This document shows, one piece after another, positions 44,148 to 54,499 of a stretch of 54,500 nt of DNA. The translations under genes and the position numbers were made by a program. Under the pieces are notes generated by a model, which ran no database searches, was not told the DNA's origin, and was given only the letters and a program-made list of their open reading frames with translations. Position 1 is the stretch's first letter. Each line of letters starts with the position of its first letter. The stretch comes from Cristatella mucedo (taxonomy: Eukaryota; Bryozoa; Phylactolaemata; Cristatellidae), in NCBI GenBank assembly GCA_009760855.2, contig WPIO01000011.1, positions 1,558,001-1,612,500 of the forward strand. The letters are read 5' to 3'.

Positions 44148-44305
44148 CGGGGTTAAGGTGCTCGCCTTTTTAATAACCGAGGTAAAGAAAGTGAATGCAT
44201 TTGATGACCGAGGTCGTCGGCTCGAGCCGTGCTGCAGACGCGAAGCGCCTGGACTGAGATTGAGTTCTCCGTGAGGGCTGTGCGAATGAATTATATTTTT
44301 TTGCT
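44148..44305 (+). repeat. SINE2 copy
   Basis: TTAAGGTGCTCGCCTTTTTA, TTTGATGACCGAGGTCGTCG, GGCTCGAGCC B-box region, CTGGACTGAGATTGAGTTCT and GAATGAATTATATTTTTTTG. Confidence 0.75.
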
Positions 44306-44453
44306 TGTAATCACGGCAAGGGCGAGCTGAGCGAAAATTGTCGCGAGCTCGCGTCCTCGTAGGGGGGGGGATGTTCAGTGATTGCGCGAGGCGCGCCCCG
44401 AGCGGTGCACTGCCGTGACCGCTCGGACGGTTGAGCGGCATTAGGTCATCTGG

Positions 44454-44456
<3 letters not shown>

Positions 44457-44490
<34 letters not shown>
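44457..44490. repeat. (GA)n microsatellite
   Basis: About 34 bp of GA repeat on the plus strand. Confidence 0.95.
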
Positions 44491-44492
<2 letters not shown>

Positions 44493-44803
44493 TTCGCAGC
44501 GACGTCCCGATGCAGGAAGCGGCAACCTCCTCTTGCCCAACGTGGAGGAGCGCAGACGCTGGTCGAGCGTGGCAGGACTGCCCTTCGTCAAATGTTGAGT
44601 TCGCACACCGGCGGGCCGTCGAGAGAAAGACCGGCCGCGTTCGGTGGACGAGCGCTCGCACAGCGAGCTGCCGAAACGCGCCAATCGACCGATAAATTAG
44701 CCGCTCGCACTCAGCCTCGCGTAGAGAGGGTAGCGCTCTCGCGCGCTTTTTGGCCCGTTAAGAGCGACGGACGTTTAAAGCAGAACTCCGTGCCGTCGCT
44801 CTC

Positions 44804-45129
<326 letters not shown>

Positions 45130-45244
45130 GCTGGCCGCCCGTTGTCCATTGCGAAAGCCGGCACCGTCGCGACCGACGCCCAGTTGCTCGTATACAGCGC
45201 TTACTTAATATGGCGCCTCCTCGGATTTTCTGGATCTCAAGACT

Positions 45245-45282
45245 TTCTAGAACCTTCTAGAGTTTTCAGGAACCTTCTAAAG
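45245..45282 (+). promoter_or_regulatory. Heat-shock element array, eight pentamer slots
   Basis: Consecutive 5-bp units in perfect register: TTCTA, GAACC, TTCTA, GAGTT, TTCAG, GAACC, TTCTA, AAG. Six match TTCnn/GAAnn exactly, one is GAG and the last AAG. HSF trimers bind at least three alternating units. Candidate targets are an ATG frame at 45576 (plus) or sequence to the left (minus); neither is a known heat-shock gene. Confidence 0.75.
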
Positions 45283-45575
45283 TACTTGCTTCGCCTGCCT
45301 CTGCCCCTCCTCTCAGCCGAATGAGCTTTTCCCAAATGTTATCTTCCCTCATTGTTCAACCGCTTAGTAAGTCCATTATTCAGCACTGCCAACTGTTTGA
45401 GCCGTGTTTGAAGCGGACCCTAAGCAAATTTGTGTATGAATACCTGTAATCCTGATAACGCAGCATAGAAGTTTACAGTTCCTTAGAGTTATTTGTACGC
45501 TGTTCAATTACTAGTACTTTGTAAGTCTTCTTTTGCAGTACACTTTGTTTGGCTGGAGTACATTTACGTACTGTT

Positions 45576-45713
45576 ATGGATAGAAGTGCGCTTAAGGAAG
45601 CGCGGGAAGACGAGTTCCGTGTATTACTGCGCCTGCTGCAAAAATGGCGCCATTCGCATCCGGTACAACCGAGGAGATATCGCCTATTTGGCCCCTGTCC
45701 GTCCGCAGGCTGA
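45576..45713 (+). CDS. Candidate small ORF or first exon downstream of the heat-shock element
   Basis: 45 codons: MDRSALKEAREDEFRVLLRL, LQKWRHSHPVQPRRYRLFGP, CPSAG, stop. G at -3 and +4 give a good start context. The first 25 residues would form a charged amphipathic helix. HP|GTACAA at about 45662 could be a donor. No family is recognised. It lies about 290 bp after the heat-shock element. Confidence 0.27.
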   Translation: MDRSALKEAREDEFRVLLRLLQKWRHSHPVQPRRYRLFGPCPSAG

Positions 45714-45719
45714 ATGCCG

Positions 45720-46660
45720 GAAGGGAAAAGAGCGACGAGAGGCTCGACTTTTAGTCGCAGTCAAAACCGACGCGCGTCCGTCTGCTCGGAAGAGAGTGGA
45801 TGGCGGCCTCGGATCTGCACATCAGTGCTAAGACGTCTCTGCCAATTCGTTGGCCGGACGTCGCGACTCGGAGCGTCTTTTGTCGAAGTACGACGATCAT
45901 CCGTTGAGACGCCGTTGCCTGCGTGAGTCGGGCAGGCGTCAAAGCGAAGTTGCACGCTAGAGGCGCTACGAGCTGCACTCCGCGCCACGGTCACGGTCGC
46001 ACCGGGCGAGCAGAGCGAGCGAGCGGTAGCGACCGGTCGATGTCGCCGCTAATTGGACGCCCGACTGCTCGGCCCACCTAGGCGTCGGCTCGGGAAGCGA
46101 CCGCGAAACACCTGAGCTAATTGCTGGCACACTGCCAATGCTTTCGCTAGAAGACGGCCGGAAGCAATTAACTGGCTCGATCTTATTTTCGCAGCTACAT
46201 CTCTCCTGCTGGCCGCCCGCCCGTAACGCTGGTCGAGCTTGAAGAGGCGTCAAAAGTGACGTCTTCTGCGACGGCGTGCGCGGGGCTGTTTATAAAGACA
46301 GACCGATGTTATTAATTATATACAATTCCTAATATATAATTCTTAATTCAATATTCGCTGTTTTCTCTGCACCCGCTAGTCATCAGAGGGCTGTGGACCA
46401 CCTGTATCTGCGTAAGCTACCAAGGTGACACTTGTGCTGCAGGAAAGGACCAGGCCTCCCACGTGTATAATCTTGCCGCCGAGTTGACTTATCTGCAGCA
46501 GCACAATCCCTTAATAAGTCGAGAGAAGTTTTTCGACTTGAGACCTACGATAGTATACCTCGGGCATTTAACAAGAACAGCAATATTCCTGCGGAGGGAA
46601 AAGTGGCGGCTATAAAAAAAAGACAAGCTGCCTACTGAAGTCAGTGGCCTCAAGATGTTT
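45720..46660. other. GC-rich then AT-rich intergenic, nothing recognised
   Basis: 45720-46280 is CpG-rich without a recognisable protein. 46290-46660 is AT-rich and unique. Confidence 0.35.
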
Positions 46661-46665
46661 GTAGG

Positions 46666-46732
46666 GATAATAATAATAATAGTAATGCACTTGATAAAGC
46701 AGAGAACTCAATCTCTTTCTAGGCGCTTTACG
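46666..46732 (-). mobile_element. LINE-A terminal fragment
   Basis: (TAA)n, GCACTTGATAAAGC, AGAGAACTCAATCTCTTTCT, AGGCGCTTTACGTA. Eight bases (GCCCTC-type) are missing from the hairpin arm. Followed at once by the tail of the next, longer copy. Confidence 0.72.
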
Positions 46733-48165
46733 TATAATAATAATAATAATAATTCACTTGATAAAGCGCCCTCAGAGAACTTAATCTCTCTCTAGGCGCT
46801 TTACATTTGCTGCAAAGTGAAATGCAATTGAATGGTAAGTAAAATCAGGCTTGAAAAACAAACAAAATGAATAATATGGTTAGGGGTGACATGCACAGGG
46901 TCAGCATGCGAATGTGGTTAGTGGCAGCATGCACAGTGTCAGCACGCATAAGCACATCAAGGACGAATCACAGGGACCCGCTAAATGCTGTCCTAAATAG
47001 GTGTGTTTTTAGGTTCCTTTTAAATGTGGTTAGGTCAGGGGATGTTCTGACGCAAGTCGGGAGGGAGCTCCAGGCTTTGGGAGCATACGAACTAAATGCA
47101 CGGTCTCCAAGGAATTTGAGGTTTGTACGAGGTATTGGTAAACTGTTGGATTCCGAAAAGCATGTGGTACAATGCTTGGCCTGGTGGAGGAGTAGATCTG
47201 AGAGATAGGCTGGAGCCAAGAATGAAGTGACCTAAAAACGAGCGACAAAACCTTGAAGTCGAGCCGTTGCTTGACTGGTAGCCAGTGCAGGTCGGCGAGA
47301 AGTGGTGTGATGTGGCTGCTGCGACGCTCACGACAGACAAGCCCAGCTGCGCAGTTTTGCATCAGCTGTAAGCGCCTGATTGCACATGCCAGTAGGCCAG
47401 CAAGCAGTGAGTTACAGAAGTCAAGACGGGATGTCTTAAATGCATGGACCAACTTAGACGTAGTATCCTTATCTAAACAAGCCCAAATTTTAGCGATGTT
47501 AAATATCTGAAAGTAGGCAGATTTGACTGTGGAGCTGATGTGGTCGTCTAACGAGAGGTCACTTTGGAACATGACACCTAGATTTCGAGCTGATTCAACA
47601 GGAGATATGGTGGCAGAGCCAATTTTGAGCGTCAGCCTTTCCAATTTCTTAATCACACTGGGTTTGCCCATAACTAGTAAGTTAGTTTTGTCATTGCTTA
47701 GTTTTAGAAAAAATGCTGCCATCCATGTGCGGATGTCATCAATACATGAAGCAGGTGATTTGAGAGAATTCGAGGTGCTCGAAGGCTGGGATGGATCAAA
47801 GCAACGGTACAACTGAGTGTCATCCGCATAGAAGTAAAAGCCTAGATTGTGCTTGGCAATCACATCAACAAGAGGGAGAGTATAAACCGTCAAAAGAACC
47901 GGATCTAGCACGGAGCCTAGCAGAGGCGCTCTAGTACCTAACAGAGGTGCTCTAGAAGAACTTTGCGATCGATAGTATCAAAAGCTGCCGAAAGATGGAG
48001 CAAAACAAGCAGAGACACTCTACCTATGTCTGCATTCCTACGTAGGTCGTTGTACACCCTATGCAACGCTGACTCTGTGGAGTGATTAGCTCTAAAGCCA
48101 GACTGGAATGGTGCAATTCTACCGTCGGTACTCGATTATTTGGGCGCATGCATTGCATCCCTCAC
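46733..48165 (-). mobile_element. LINE-A, best-preserved copy
   Basis: Minus strand, from about 48165 (SFRANHSTESALH-like) to (ATT)n at 46733. Motif A (FDTIDRKVLLE-like, about 47960-47985) is followed by a deletion of the LGITG-GVPQG stretch, marked by a repeated AGAGG-GCTCTAG. The next frame is open for 293 codons from 47911, with YADDTQLY at about 47808-47830, RNLGVMFQSDLSLDDHIS, SRLDFCNSLLAGL and LHWLPVKQRLDFKVL. One base missing near 47216 (CCAAG against CCAAAG at 12517) shifts the frame. The true C terminus continues as YLSDLLLHQAK...APKAWSSLPTCVRT...LFRTAFSGSL. Few other lesions, so a young but defective copy. Confidence 0.9.
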
Positions 48166-48169
48166 TCGA

Positions 48170-48550
48170 ACTGCTCCAAAAGTGAAGCAAGTCGCAATTG
48201 ACTGTTTATTTTCATGACACGTTAAAAACTGTTGCGAGCACGATTAGCTCAGAAAGTGTGGTGGCAGCCAGCATACCACCCCAACAAGACACGTAACAGC
48301 CTAAGTGGTCTTTGCCGTCCGATCTCATCGATTAGCTGATGGACAGGAATAGCTAATCGCCTTTGAGTCCCGGTACCCTGCCCACGAGCCCTTAACAAAA
48401 CTGTCTCCTAATTGAGAATTAGGCTTTGTCACAGATCTTCTTAAATACTCGGTTTCACTTATATTTATGCGGTCGGACGTTTCGGTCGCTTACCGATCAC
48501 GTATCCTACTCCTCACTATCCTCTGCCCCCAAACGGACGGTATTCCGATT
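48170..48550. other. Intergenic or eroded Gypsy sequence
   Basis: No motif is readable. It may be the decayed upstream part of the Gypsy remnant that follows. Confidence 0.3.
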
Positions 48551-48555
48551 TAAGA

Positions 48556-49190
48556 TATTCGGATGTTTGCAAGAGGCCTTGGGCCGAGCGGTGCTGTAAG
48601 CACATGCATATTGCAGCGAGTGCCGAAATGTCAGGCGATCGCGCCCACGCCGATGCCATATCGCGCTTGCCGCTGGCTCATAATGAATACCCCTGCCCCG
48701 ACACGACCTCGATTCACGCTGATCATTTCAATGCACCTCCTCTGACTTCGCCCTCGAGCGACCTGGCAGTGGCTGTGGACTATGAGGAGGCTTTGACGAG
48801 GCATTTTCGACCATAAATCGCTCTTAATGCAATGGCAAACTAGCAGAGCTGCAGACGAAAGCTGGAAACAGCTTGCAGGGCATGAGGTTAGCCATGCCCA
48901 CTACTTCCCTCGGCGGCCAGCTCTGGCGTGAGCTTCACGACGGCGGCCATCTCGGCGTGGCTAAAATGAAAGCAAGCTACCACTGGAGACTGTGTCTGGT
49001 AGGTGGGAAAGATAAGCCCGGGCTGCCAGTATTGCAGCCGCAAGTCCGGCACAATTCTCCAGAAGCAGCCTCACACAGGGGCCTTCAAGTGGAGTGATCC
49101 AAAGAGATCCTGACACACAGTAATCGCATTGACTTTTGCCAAAGTACAAAGCCTCTAAGAATGCCTTTACCAGGACCAAACCGCCATAGT
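48556..49190 (+). mobile_element. Ty3/Gypsy retrotransposon remnant (RNase H end to integrase)
   Basis: AHADAISRLPLAHNEYPC (about 48635-48685) is the end of Gypsy RNase H (usual NADALSRLPL). QLWRELHDGGHLGVAKMKAS (about 48920-48980) is the integrase zinc-binding block (usual LHEGHPGIVRMKA). QVRHNSPEAASHRGLQVE (about 49040-49097) matches the Q-R-NPP-APLHPW-W segment, and RIDF (about 49128) is where the first catalytic Asp block lies. The second Cys pair of the zinc site is lost (VLQPQV), and stops interrupt the frame. Dead fragment; no LTR seen beside it. Confidence 0.75.
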
Positions 49191-49199
49191 CATTGCACC

Positions 49200-49365
49200 G
49201 TCGCATTGGCTTAGCCCAGTGGTTAAGATGCTTGCCTGAACCAAGATTAAAGTTAATGCATTTGCTGACCAACACTGTAGGCTCCAGCCTCATGGCACAT
49301 GTCAAGCGCCTGTATAGAGATTAAAGTTCTCTCAGGGTGCTACACAGATGAATTATATATCGCTT
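49200..49365 (+). repeat. SINE2 copy, most complete
   Basis: A-box TGGCTTAGCCCAGTGGTTAA, body GAACCAAGATTAAAGTTAAT, diverged B box TAGGCTCCAGCC, AAGCGCCTGTATAGAGATTA, AAGTTCTCTCAGGGTGCTAC and ATGAATTATATA. Inserted just after the Gypsy remnant. Confidence 0.8.
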
Positions 49366-49369
49366 GGCC

Positions 49370-50290
49370 AAGACGAATCAGGCAGTACTTGCTTCACTCC
49401 ATCTCCGAGGGGGCTGCCATCCGATCATCACCAACTATACTTTTTTGGAATGCGAAAGGTGCACGGGCTACCGAAAGGCGACAACAATGTGGTCTCCGAT
49501 AACCATTGAGACTAACGAGGGCTCCACGATGTATTGAGTGAGCGGCCTCATTCGCCACAAAAGCGAGCTCCGTCGTTGAGACATGATGCCGTACCAGACA
49601 GATCAGGTGCCCCAGAGAAAGGTCCAAGCTGGGTCGGAGAGGGCAAAGTAGCAGAGCAGCCGATAGTAGCAGCACTGATCTACTGCAGCCATCGCTGAAG
49701 CCTAACTGATCTACTGAAGCCGCCGCTGCCGAGGCAACAATAATCTAAGGAGCTCTAACTGCAGCTGATAGTGCAAGGATGCCAGCGACTTGACACGTAG
49801 CTACTGTACTGACGGTAATAGCATTCAATTGTAGACCCATCCGCTATAGAAACAATGCAAAAATTTGGAAGCAAACGCATGTAAACTATGAAATGTCTAT
49901 ATGCAATGCCCATGATGCCGCAGCCTCGGTCGGACGGACTCGGGGGGGGGGAGCCCACTGGACCACACCCCATAGGCCACGCCCAGAATATTTCGCCCGG
50001 CCTACCCGCCAGGGCTATTTTCCCTGACATTGGGGCGCTCTAGCGGGCCTATGGGATCCTGCTCAGCGTGCGAGCAGTCGCACGCTGTGCAGGACTCTCG
50101 CGTCCCGGATGCGTGCTGCACTGAGCGTTCGTGGCACTATTTTAACCTTGCCGACGTGACAAATGATTCGCAGGCCTCGCTGGCTGGCCACATCGCCAAG
50201 CAGTACTCCCACTTAACGTAAACTATCGATCACTAGCGGCAAGCCACGTTGATGAAACCTCAACGAGCGAGGGCCTTTTAGCAGCCTATT
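49370..50290. other. Intergenic with a C/G-homopolymer repeat module
   Basis: Poly-G at about 49941-49950 lies in sequence (GAGCCCACTGGACCACACCC, CATAGGCCACGCCC) that resembles 21650-21900 in kind. Nothing else was recognised. Confidence 0.35.
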
Positions 50291-50294
50291 GCGA

Positions 50295-50400
50295 AGGTGT
50301 ACCGCTGACAGAGAGGAGTGGTGTGCGGTGTGGCAACTGCGACGCTCGCGACAGACAAGCCTAGCTGCAAAACTGTGTAAGCACCCGATCGATCGATCGT
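50295..50400 (-). mobile_element. LINE-A internal fragment
   Basis: GTGGCAACTGCGACGCTCGC GACAGACAAGCCTAGCTGCA matches the minus-strand codons for LQ..NSAARLVCRERR-HI at 47320. Ends in an ATCG run. Confidence 0.6.
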
Positions 50401-50509
50401 TCGCTGACGAGAGCGGTCAGCACTCGGCTGCAAATAGCAGTGCCGCTGCACTAGTTACTTTGCGTCGTTTTCTAATCGCTGTTGTGCGGTGTGAGGTATG
50501 CATACTCGC

Positions 50510-50706
50510 ATCCACTAACCACATTTGCATGCTGACCCTATGCATGTCACCCCTAACCATATTATTCATTTCGTTTGTTTTTCAAGCATGATTTTACTTA
50601 CCATTCAATTGCATTTCACTTTACAGCAAATGTAAAGCGCCTAGAGAGAGATTAAGTTCTCTGAGGGCGCTTTATCAAGTGAATTATTATTATTATTATT
50701 ATTATC
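50510..50706 (+). mobile_element. LINE-A 3' end
   Basis: CCACTAACCACATTTGCATG through the hairpin to (ATT)n. Immediately followed by RT codons of another LINE-A in the same orientation, so this piece was inserted head-to-tail into or beside it. Confidence 0.85.
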
Positions 50707-51835
50707 ACCAAGTCCTTTTTGAGCGCCTCTCGTCTCGCCTGGGCATCACTGGCACTGCACTGCAATCGTTCAAGTCCTATCTCAGTGGCAGACTCCAGCA
50801 GAGTATTGATGTGAATGGACAAAGATCATCTGAGGAGCCTCTGAAATATGGGGTACCTGGGGATCTGTGCTTGGTCCAGTTCTTTTCACGGTTTATTCTC
50901 TCCTTCTTACCGATGTGATTGCCAAGCACGATCTAGGCTTTTACTTCTATGAAGATGACAGTTGTATCTTTGCTTTGATCCCTCCCAGCCCTCCAGCACG
51001 TCGAATTCTCTCAATTCCCTTGCGGCATGTATTGCTGACATTTGCACATGGATGGTAGCAAACTTTCTTAAATCGAATGATGATAAAACCAACACACTAG
51101 TTTAGGACAAACCAAGTGTGATTCAGAAATTGGAAAGGCTAACGCTCAAAATCGGCTCTGCCAGCATATCTCCTGTTGAATCTGCACGAAATCTAGGTTT
51201 CATGTTCCAAAGTGACCTTTCATTAGACGACCACATCAGCTCCATAGTCAAGCCTCCCTACTTTCGTCGACTTAATATTGCTAAAATGTTTAGACACGGA
51301 TACTACATATAAGTTGGTCAATGCATTTGTGAGATCCCATCTTGACTTCTGTAATTCACTAACTGCTGGTCTACCGGTCTGTGTGCTCAGTCGCTTACAG
51401 TTGGTGCAAAACTCTTGCAGCTAGGCTTGTCGGTCATGAGCTTAGCAGTTGTTACATCACCCCACTTGGAGACAGTGCCTGTAGTTCGTAAGCTCCCAAA
51501 GCCCGAAACTCACATCGGACTGGCGTCACGACATCCCCTGACTTGACGTCATTCAAAAAGAAGTTACAAACGGAACTGTTTATAACAACATTTAGTGGGT
51601 CCGTGTGATTCATCCTTTTTGTGCTTATTCGTGCCGACACTGTGCATGCGGCCACTAACTGTATTTGCGTATTGGCCCTGTGCATGTCACCTCTAGCCAC
51701 ATTATTCTTGTTGACATTGTGCATGTTGCCACCAACCATTTAATCATGCTTTCTTTGCAGCACATGTAAAGTGCTCAGGAACAGATTGAGTTTTTTGAGG
51801 GCGCCATACAAATGTGCTATTATTAATTTGGTTAA
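50707..51835 (+). mobile_element. LINE-A copy, RT to 3' tail
   Basis: Plus strand: HQVLFERLSSRLGITGTALQ, SYLSGRLQQSIDVNGQRSSE, KYGVPGDL ([10 protein letters not shown] with a deletion and frameshift), FYFYEDDSCIF at the catalytic YADD (Ala to Glu), then LTLKIGSASISPVESARNLG and DLSLDDHIS. The C terminus is degraded; the 3' UTR has three minisatellite units (51630-51742). Ends in CTATTATTAATT. Inactive. Confidence 0.85.
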
Positions 51836-51839
51836 CCTC

Positions 51840-52655
51840 TAGTGTTTGGATGTTTGGTGGAATGAATGCTTTGGGTGGCTGTGGCTATGACTCAAGAGGC
51901 CGGACCGGTAAAAGCTGAAGGTCACTAGTCTCCCAAGTTGGATGAGGTGACGGCTCGTGGATGCCGGAGCCTGGCAAAGAGAGTGTGCCTGGGTCAAGGC
52001 GCCCGGCTAATGAGCGATAAATTAAGAGGAGCTGCCAATGGATGCTTCGACGATGGAACTTAATGTGAAAGCACTCACCGGTGCCCACTTGGCTGGCTGG
52101 GAATGTCTCTTCGAGCCCTGAAGTGACACTCTATCGTTAACGGATCAATTTGGCTGAGCTCCAACGCTGCTAAAAGGAATGGCTCGCCTGGGCATCGAAA
52201 CTCGTACTGCAACTGAGGCTGGATGGACCCTCGGCAGGAGATTGAACGATGGGCAGCTGCAGCAGCGCAGCAGGAGAGAGGCCTTCGCAGAGGTAAATTC
52301 CACGTAGCAATTTTTGTCGGTCGATGCCAATTCTTCCGTCGATGCTCATAAAATCGACTCAGCATAACATCGTCTCAGCTCACTCAGGGCAGGAGGGCAT
52401 CACGAATCAAACCTCATTTCGATCAAACGTTATGTTATGCAACATGCACACTGGAAGAGGTCTGGGAAATCAGCTGGCATTTTGGAGCTATTTCCAATTG
52501 ACCAAGCTGAAGCTAGGTACTGTACAGCATAATTAAATGGCAGCATTAACAGCCGCGATGCCACGTTGTTGACTATATCGACCGCATTGCTACAGCTACT
52601 CAGGTGGCGATTGATTGACTGGCGTTAGCAAAACTTTGACTGCTCATCGTCGAGG
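51840..52655. other. Intergenic with one weak candidate exon
   Basis: No repeat family was recognised. A minus-strand candidate exon at 52079-52365 is listed separately. Confidence 0.35.
52079..52365 (-). CDS. Weak candidate exon with strong donor
   Basis: A minus-strand frame open from about 52365 ends GSIQPQLQYEFRCPGEPFLL, AALELSQIDPLTIECHFRAR, RDIPSQPSGHR at a consensus donor (CACCG|GTGAGT, 52071-52078). No family is recognised and no clear acceptor, so the 5' edge is only where the frame opens. Confidence 0.22.
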
Positions 52656-52659
52656 CATC

Positions 52660-52682
52660 GTTCTCTCTTTCTCTCTCTCCCT

Positions 52683-52768
<86 letters not shown>
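52660..52768. repeat. (TC)n microsatellite, about 109 bp
   Basis: TC repeat on the plus strand with a short CCCTCCCCCC interruption near 52679-52689. Confidence 0.96.
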
Positions 52769-52770
<2 letters not shown>

Positions 52771-52920
52771 CAAAGTACCCAGTGTTCAAGCATGCAAGGG
52801 CATGTTTAATTTTCGAATTTAAACTTTTGCGCAACTTGAATATCGGGCATGCAGCATCCCACCGTGCCCTCCCACGTGCCGGTCCACGTCTGAACTCTAC
52901 GACTGCCTAGCGTTAACAGC

Positions 52921-53118
52921 TTAATAATAATAATAATAATAATAATGCACTTGATAAAGCACCCTCAGAGAACTCAATCTGTCTATAGGCGCTTTACATT
53001 TGCTGCAAATGGAAATTCAATTGAATGGGGAGTAATATCATGCTTGATAAACAAACAAAATGAATAAAATGGTTAGGGGTGACATGCACAGGGTCAGCAT
53101 GCAAATGTGGTTAGTGAT
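52921..53118 (-). mobile_element. LINE-A 3' end
   Basis: (TAA)n then the inverted LINE-A terminus, hairpin, and 3' UTR to GCATGCAAATGTGGTTAGTG. 5'-truncated after about 200 bp. Confidence 0.85.
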
Positions 53119-53119
53119 G

Positions 53120-53725
53120 TTATGCTAAGTCCGAGCAAGCATGCAGCTTTTGTCCGGCTCACTTGTGCACGCAAGACCAAGTAAAAAAGATTTAAGAAGA
53201 GTTATCAAGACCGACGGTTTTTATTTAAAAAGCAAGATGTTGCTGGCACTGGTCCAGCTGGCTTCGATACATATAGCTGAACCATTCAGTCCTACGTGGA
53301 TGGCAAAGCAATCTGATTGCTCTTCCCCTTCCCCCATTGCCGCCACCACTTTCAGCCTTTTTCTGGTTCTTCCTCTATAATAAGTCGGAGAGTGGCAACG
53401 TGTGCAACGCCTACGAATGGCTCATGGGAATGAAAACTAGCGAAGCTTTTCGTTCGTCAAGATTTTCTTCGGCAGAAATTGAAAGCCTGCAACTTCCGAC
53501 TCACGTGGCCACACTTTTGCTTGCGGTGCCTAATTTATTTTGGCGGTACTTTATTTGAGTCGTCTTCAGATTGTGTAACCCTAACGCCTGCTTATAGTAA
53601 GCTTGGCCTGGCCCTTGTAATTAGCTCAATTAAAGCCGTTCAATTAACGAGACCAGCCTAGCAGCCAGCCCCCCCATTATAGCTCCGCCCACTGGCAAGC
53701 CATGCCGGCGGAGCCGGATCACAAG
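53120..53725. other. Intergenic, nothing recognised
   Basis: Unique-looking sequence. The last 80 bp contain CCCCCCCATTATAGCTCCGC and GGCGGAGCC, of the C-run repeat type seen near 38500. Confidence 0.35.
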
Positions 53726-53728
53726 CGT

Positions 53729-54030
53729 TCAGGCAGGAGAGCCGAGAGGAGAAAGCTTCCGAGAGGAGCTGCTGGCGAAAGGTTCGGGTAAGAAGAAGCC
53801 ATTATTCACGGTTGCGCAAAGCTCCGGCCGACCATCGCCCACTTGTCTCACTTGTAGGGGGCTGCGCCGCCCAGTCTGCAGCAGCTTCGGCAGCCATTCG
53901 CAGCAGTCGAGACTGCTATTGCTACGTTCGTCGGCATCGTTTGCGGTCAGCTCGTCGTGCTTGTCAGACCAGGAGAATCGGAGACTACCAGCTGCTGCAG
54001 CTGCCACTGAGACCATCGTCTCCCACCTCC

Positions 54031-54081
<51 letters not shown>

Positions 54082-54499
54082 GGCTGCTGCTGATACTGCC
54101 GCCAGACCGGAACAATGAGCTGAGCCTTTGCATTGTTTGGCGATAGGATAGCCAGCTTTGTGGCTCCCGCCTAGTCTGCAGGAATCGATGCGTGATCGTG
54201 TTCACGCCGCCGCCCGCGTAGCTCTCTCTCTTTTTCACTGTGCCGCCCGAGAAGCGGCTGTAACTCGGCCGAGATCTCAGGTTCAGAGGAAGTCGTGCCT
54301 GCAGCTGAACACAAGCACCAGCGACAGCGTGACAGCACTCTCCACGCTTGCCGAATCTGGGCAGCGGCCGATCGATGAGGAGTGCGCTGTCCTCGGCGGC
54401 AAAGGTGGCGGCTACTCGCCTCTGCGTTGGCACCCTGCTGCTTGCCTGCAGCACGGGCCGATGCGATGCAGGCGAGTGGTTGCCTGGAAGCAGCAGTGG
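53729..54499 (-). CDS. Open frame with polyglutamine run; possible first exon, cut by window edge
   Basis: The minus-strand frame is open from the window edge to 53729 (257 codons). An internal ATG at about 54134 (A at -3) gives MQRLSSLFRSGGSISSSR, 16 Gln encoded by CAG, then WRWETMVSVAAAAAGSLRFS, WSDKHDELTANDADERSNSS, LDCCEWLPKLLQTGRRSPLQ. CAA|GTGAGA at 53846-53851 is a plausible donor, which would end the exon at 53852. Low-complexity Ser/Gln/Ala N termini are common in regulatory proteins, but no family can be named. It may also be non-coding GC-rich leader. Confidence 0.32.
54031..54080. repeat. (CTG)n/(CAG)n trinucleotide repeat, about 16 units
   Basis: Pure CTG on the plus strand (CAG on the minus strand, in frame as Gln in the open frame above). 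Confidence 0.97.
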
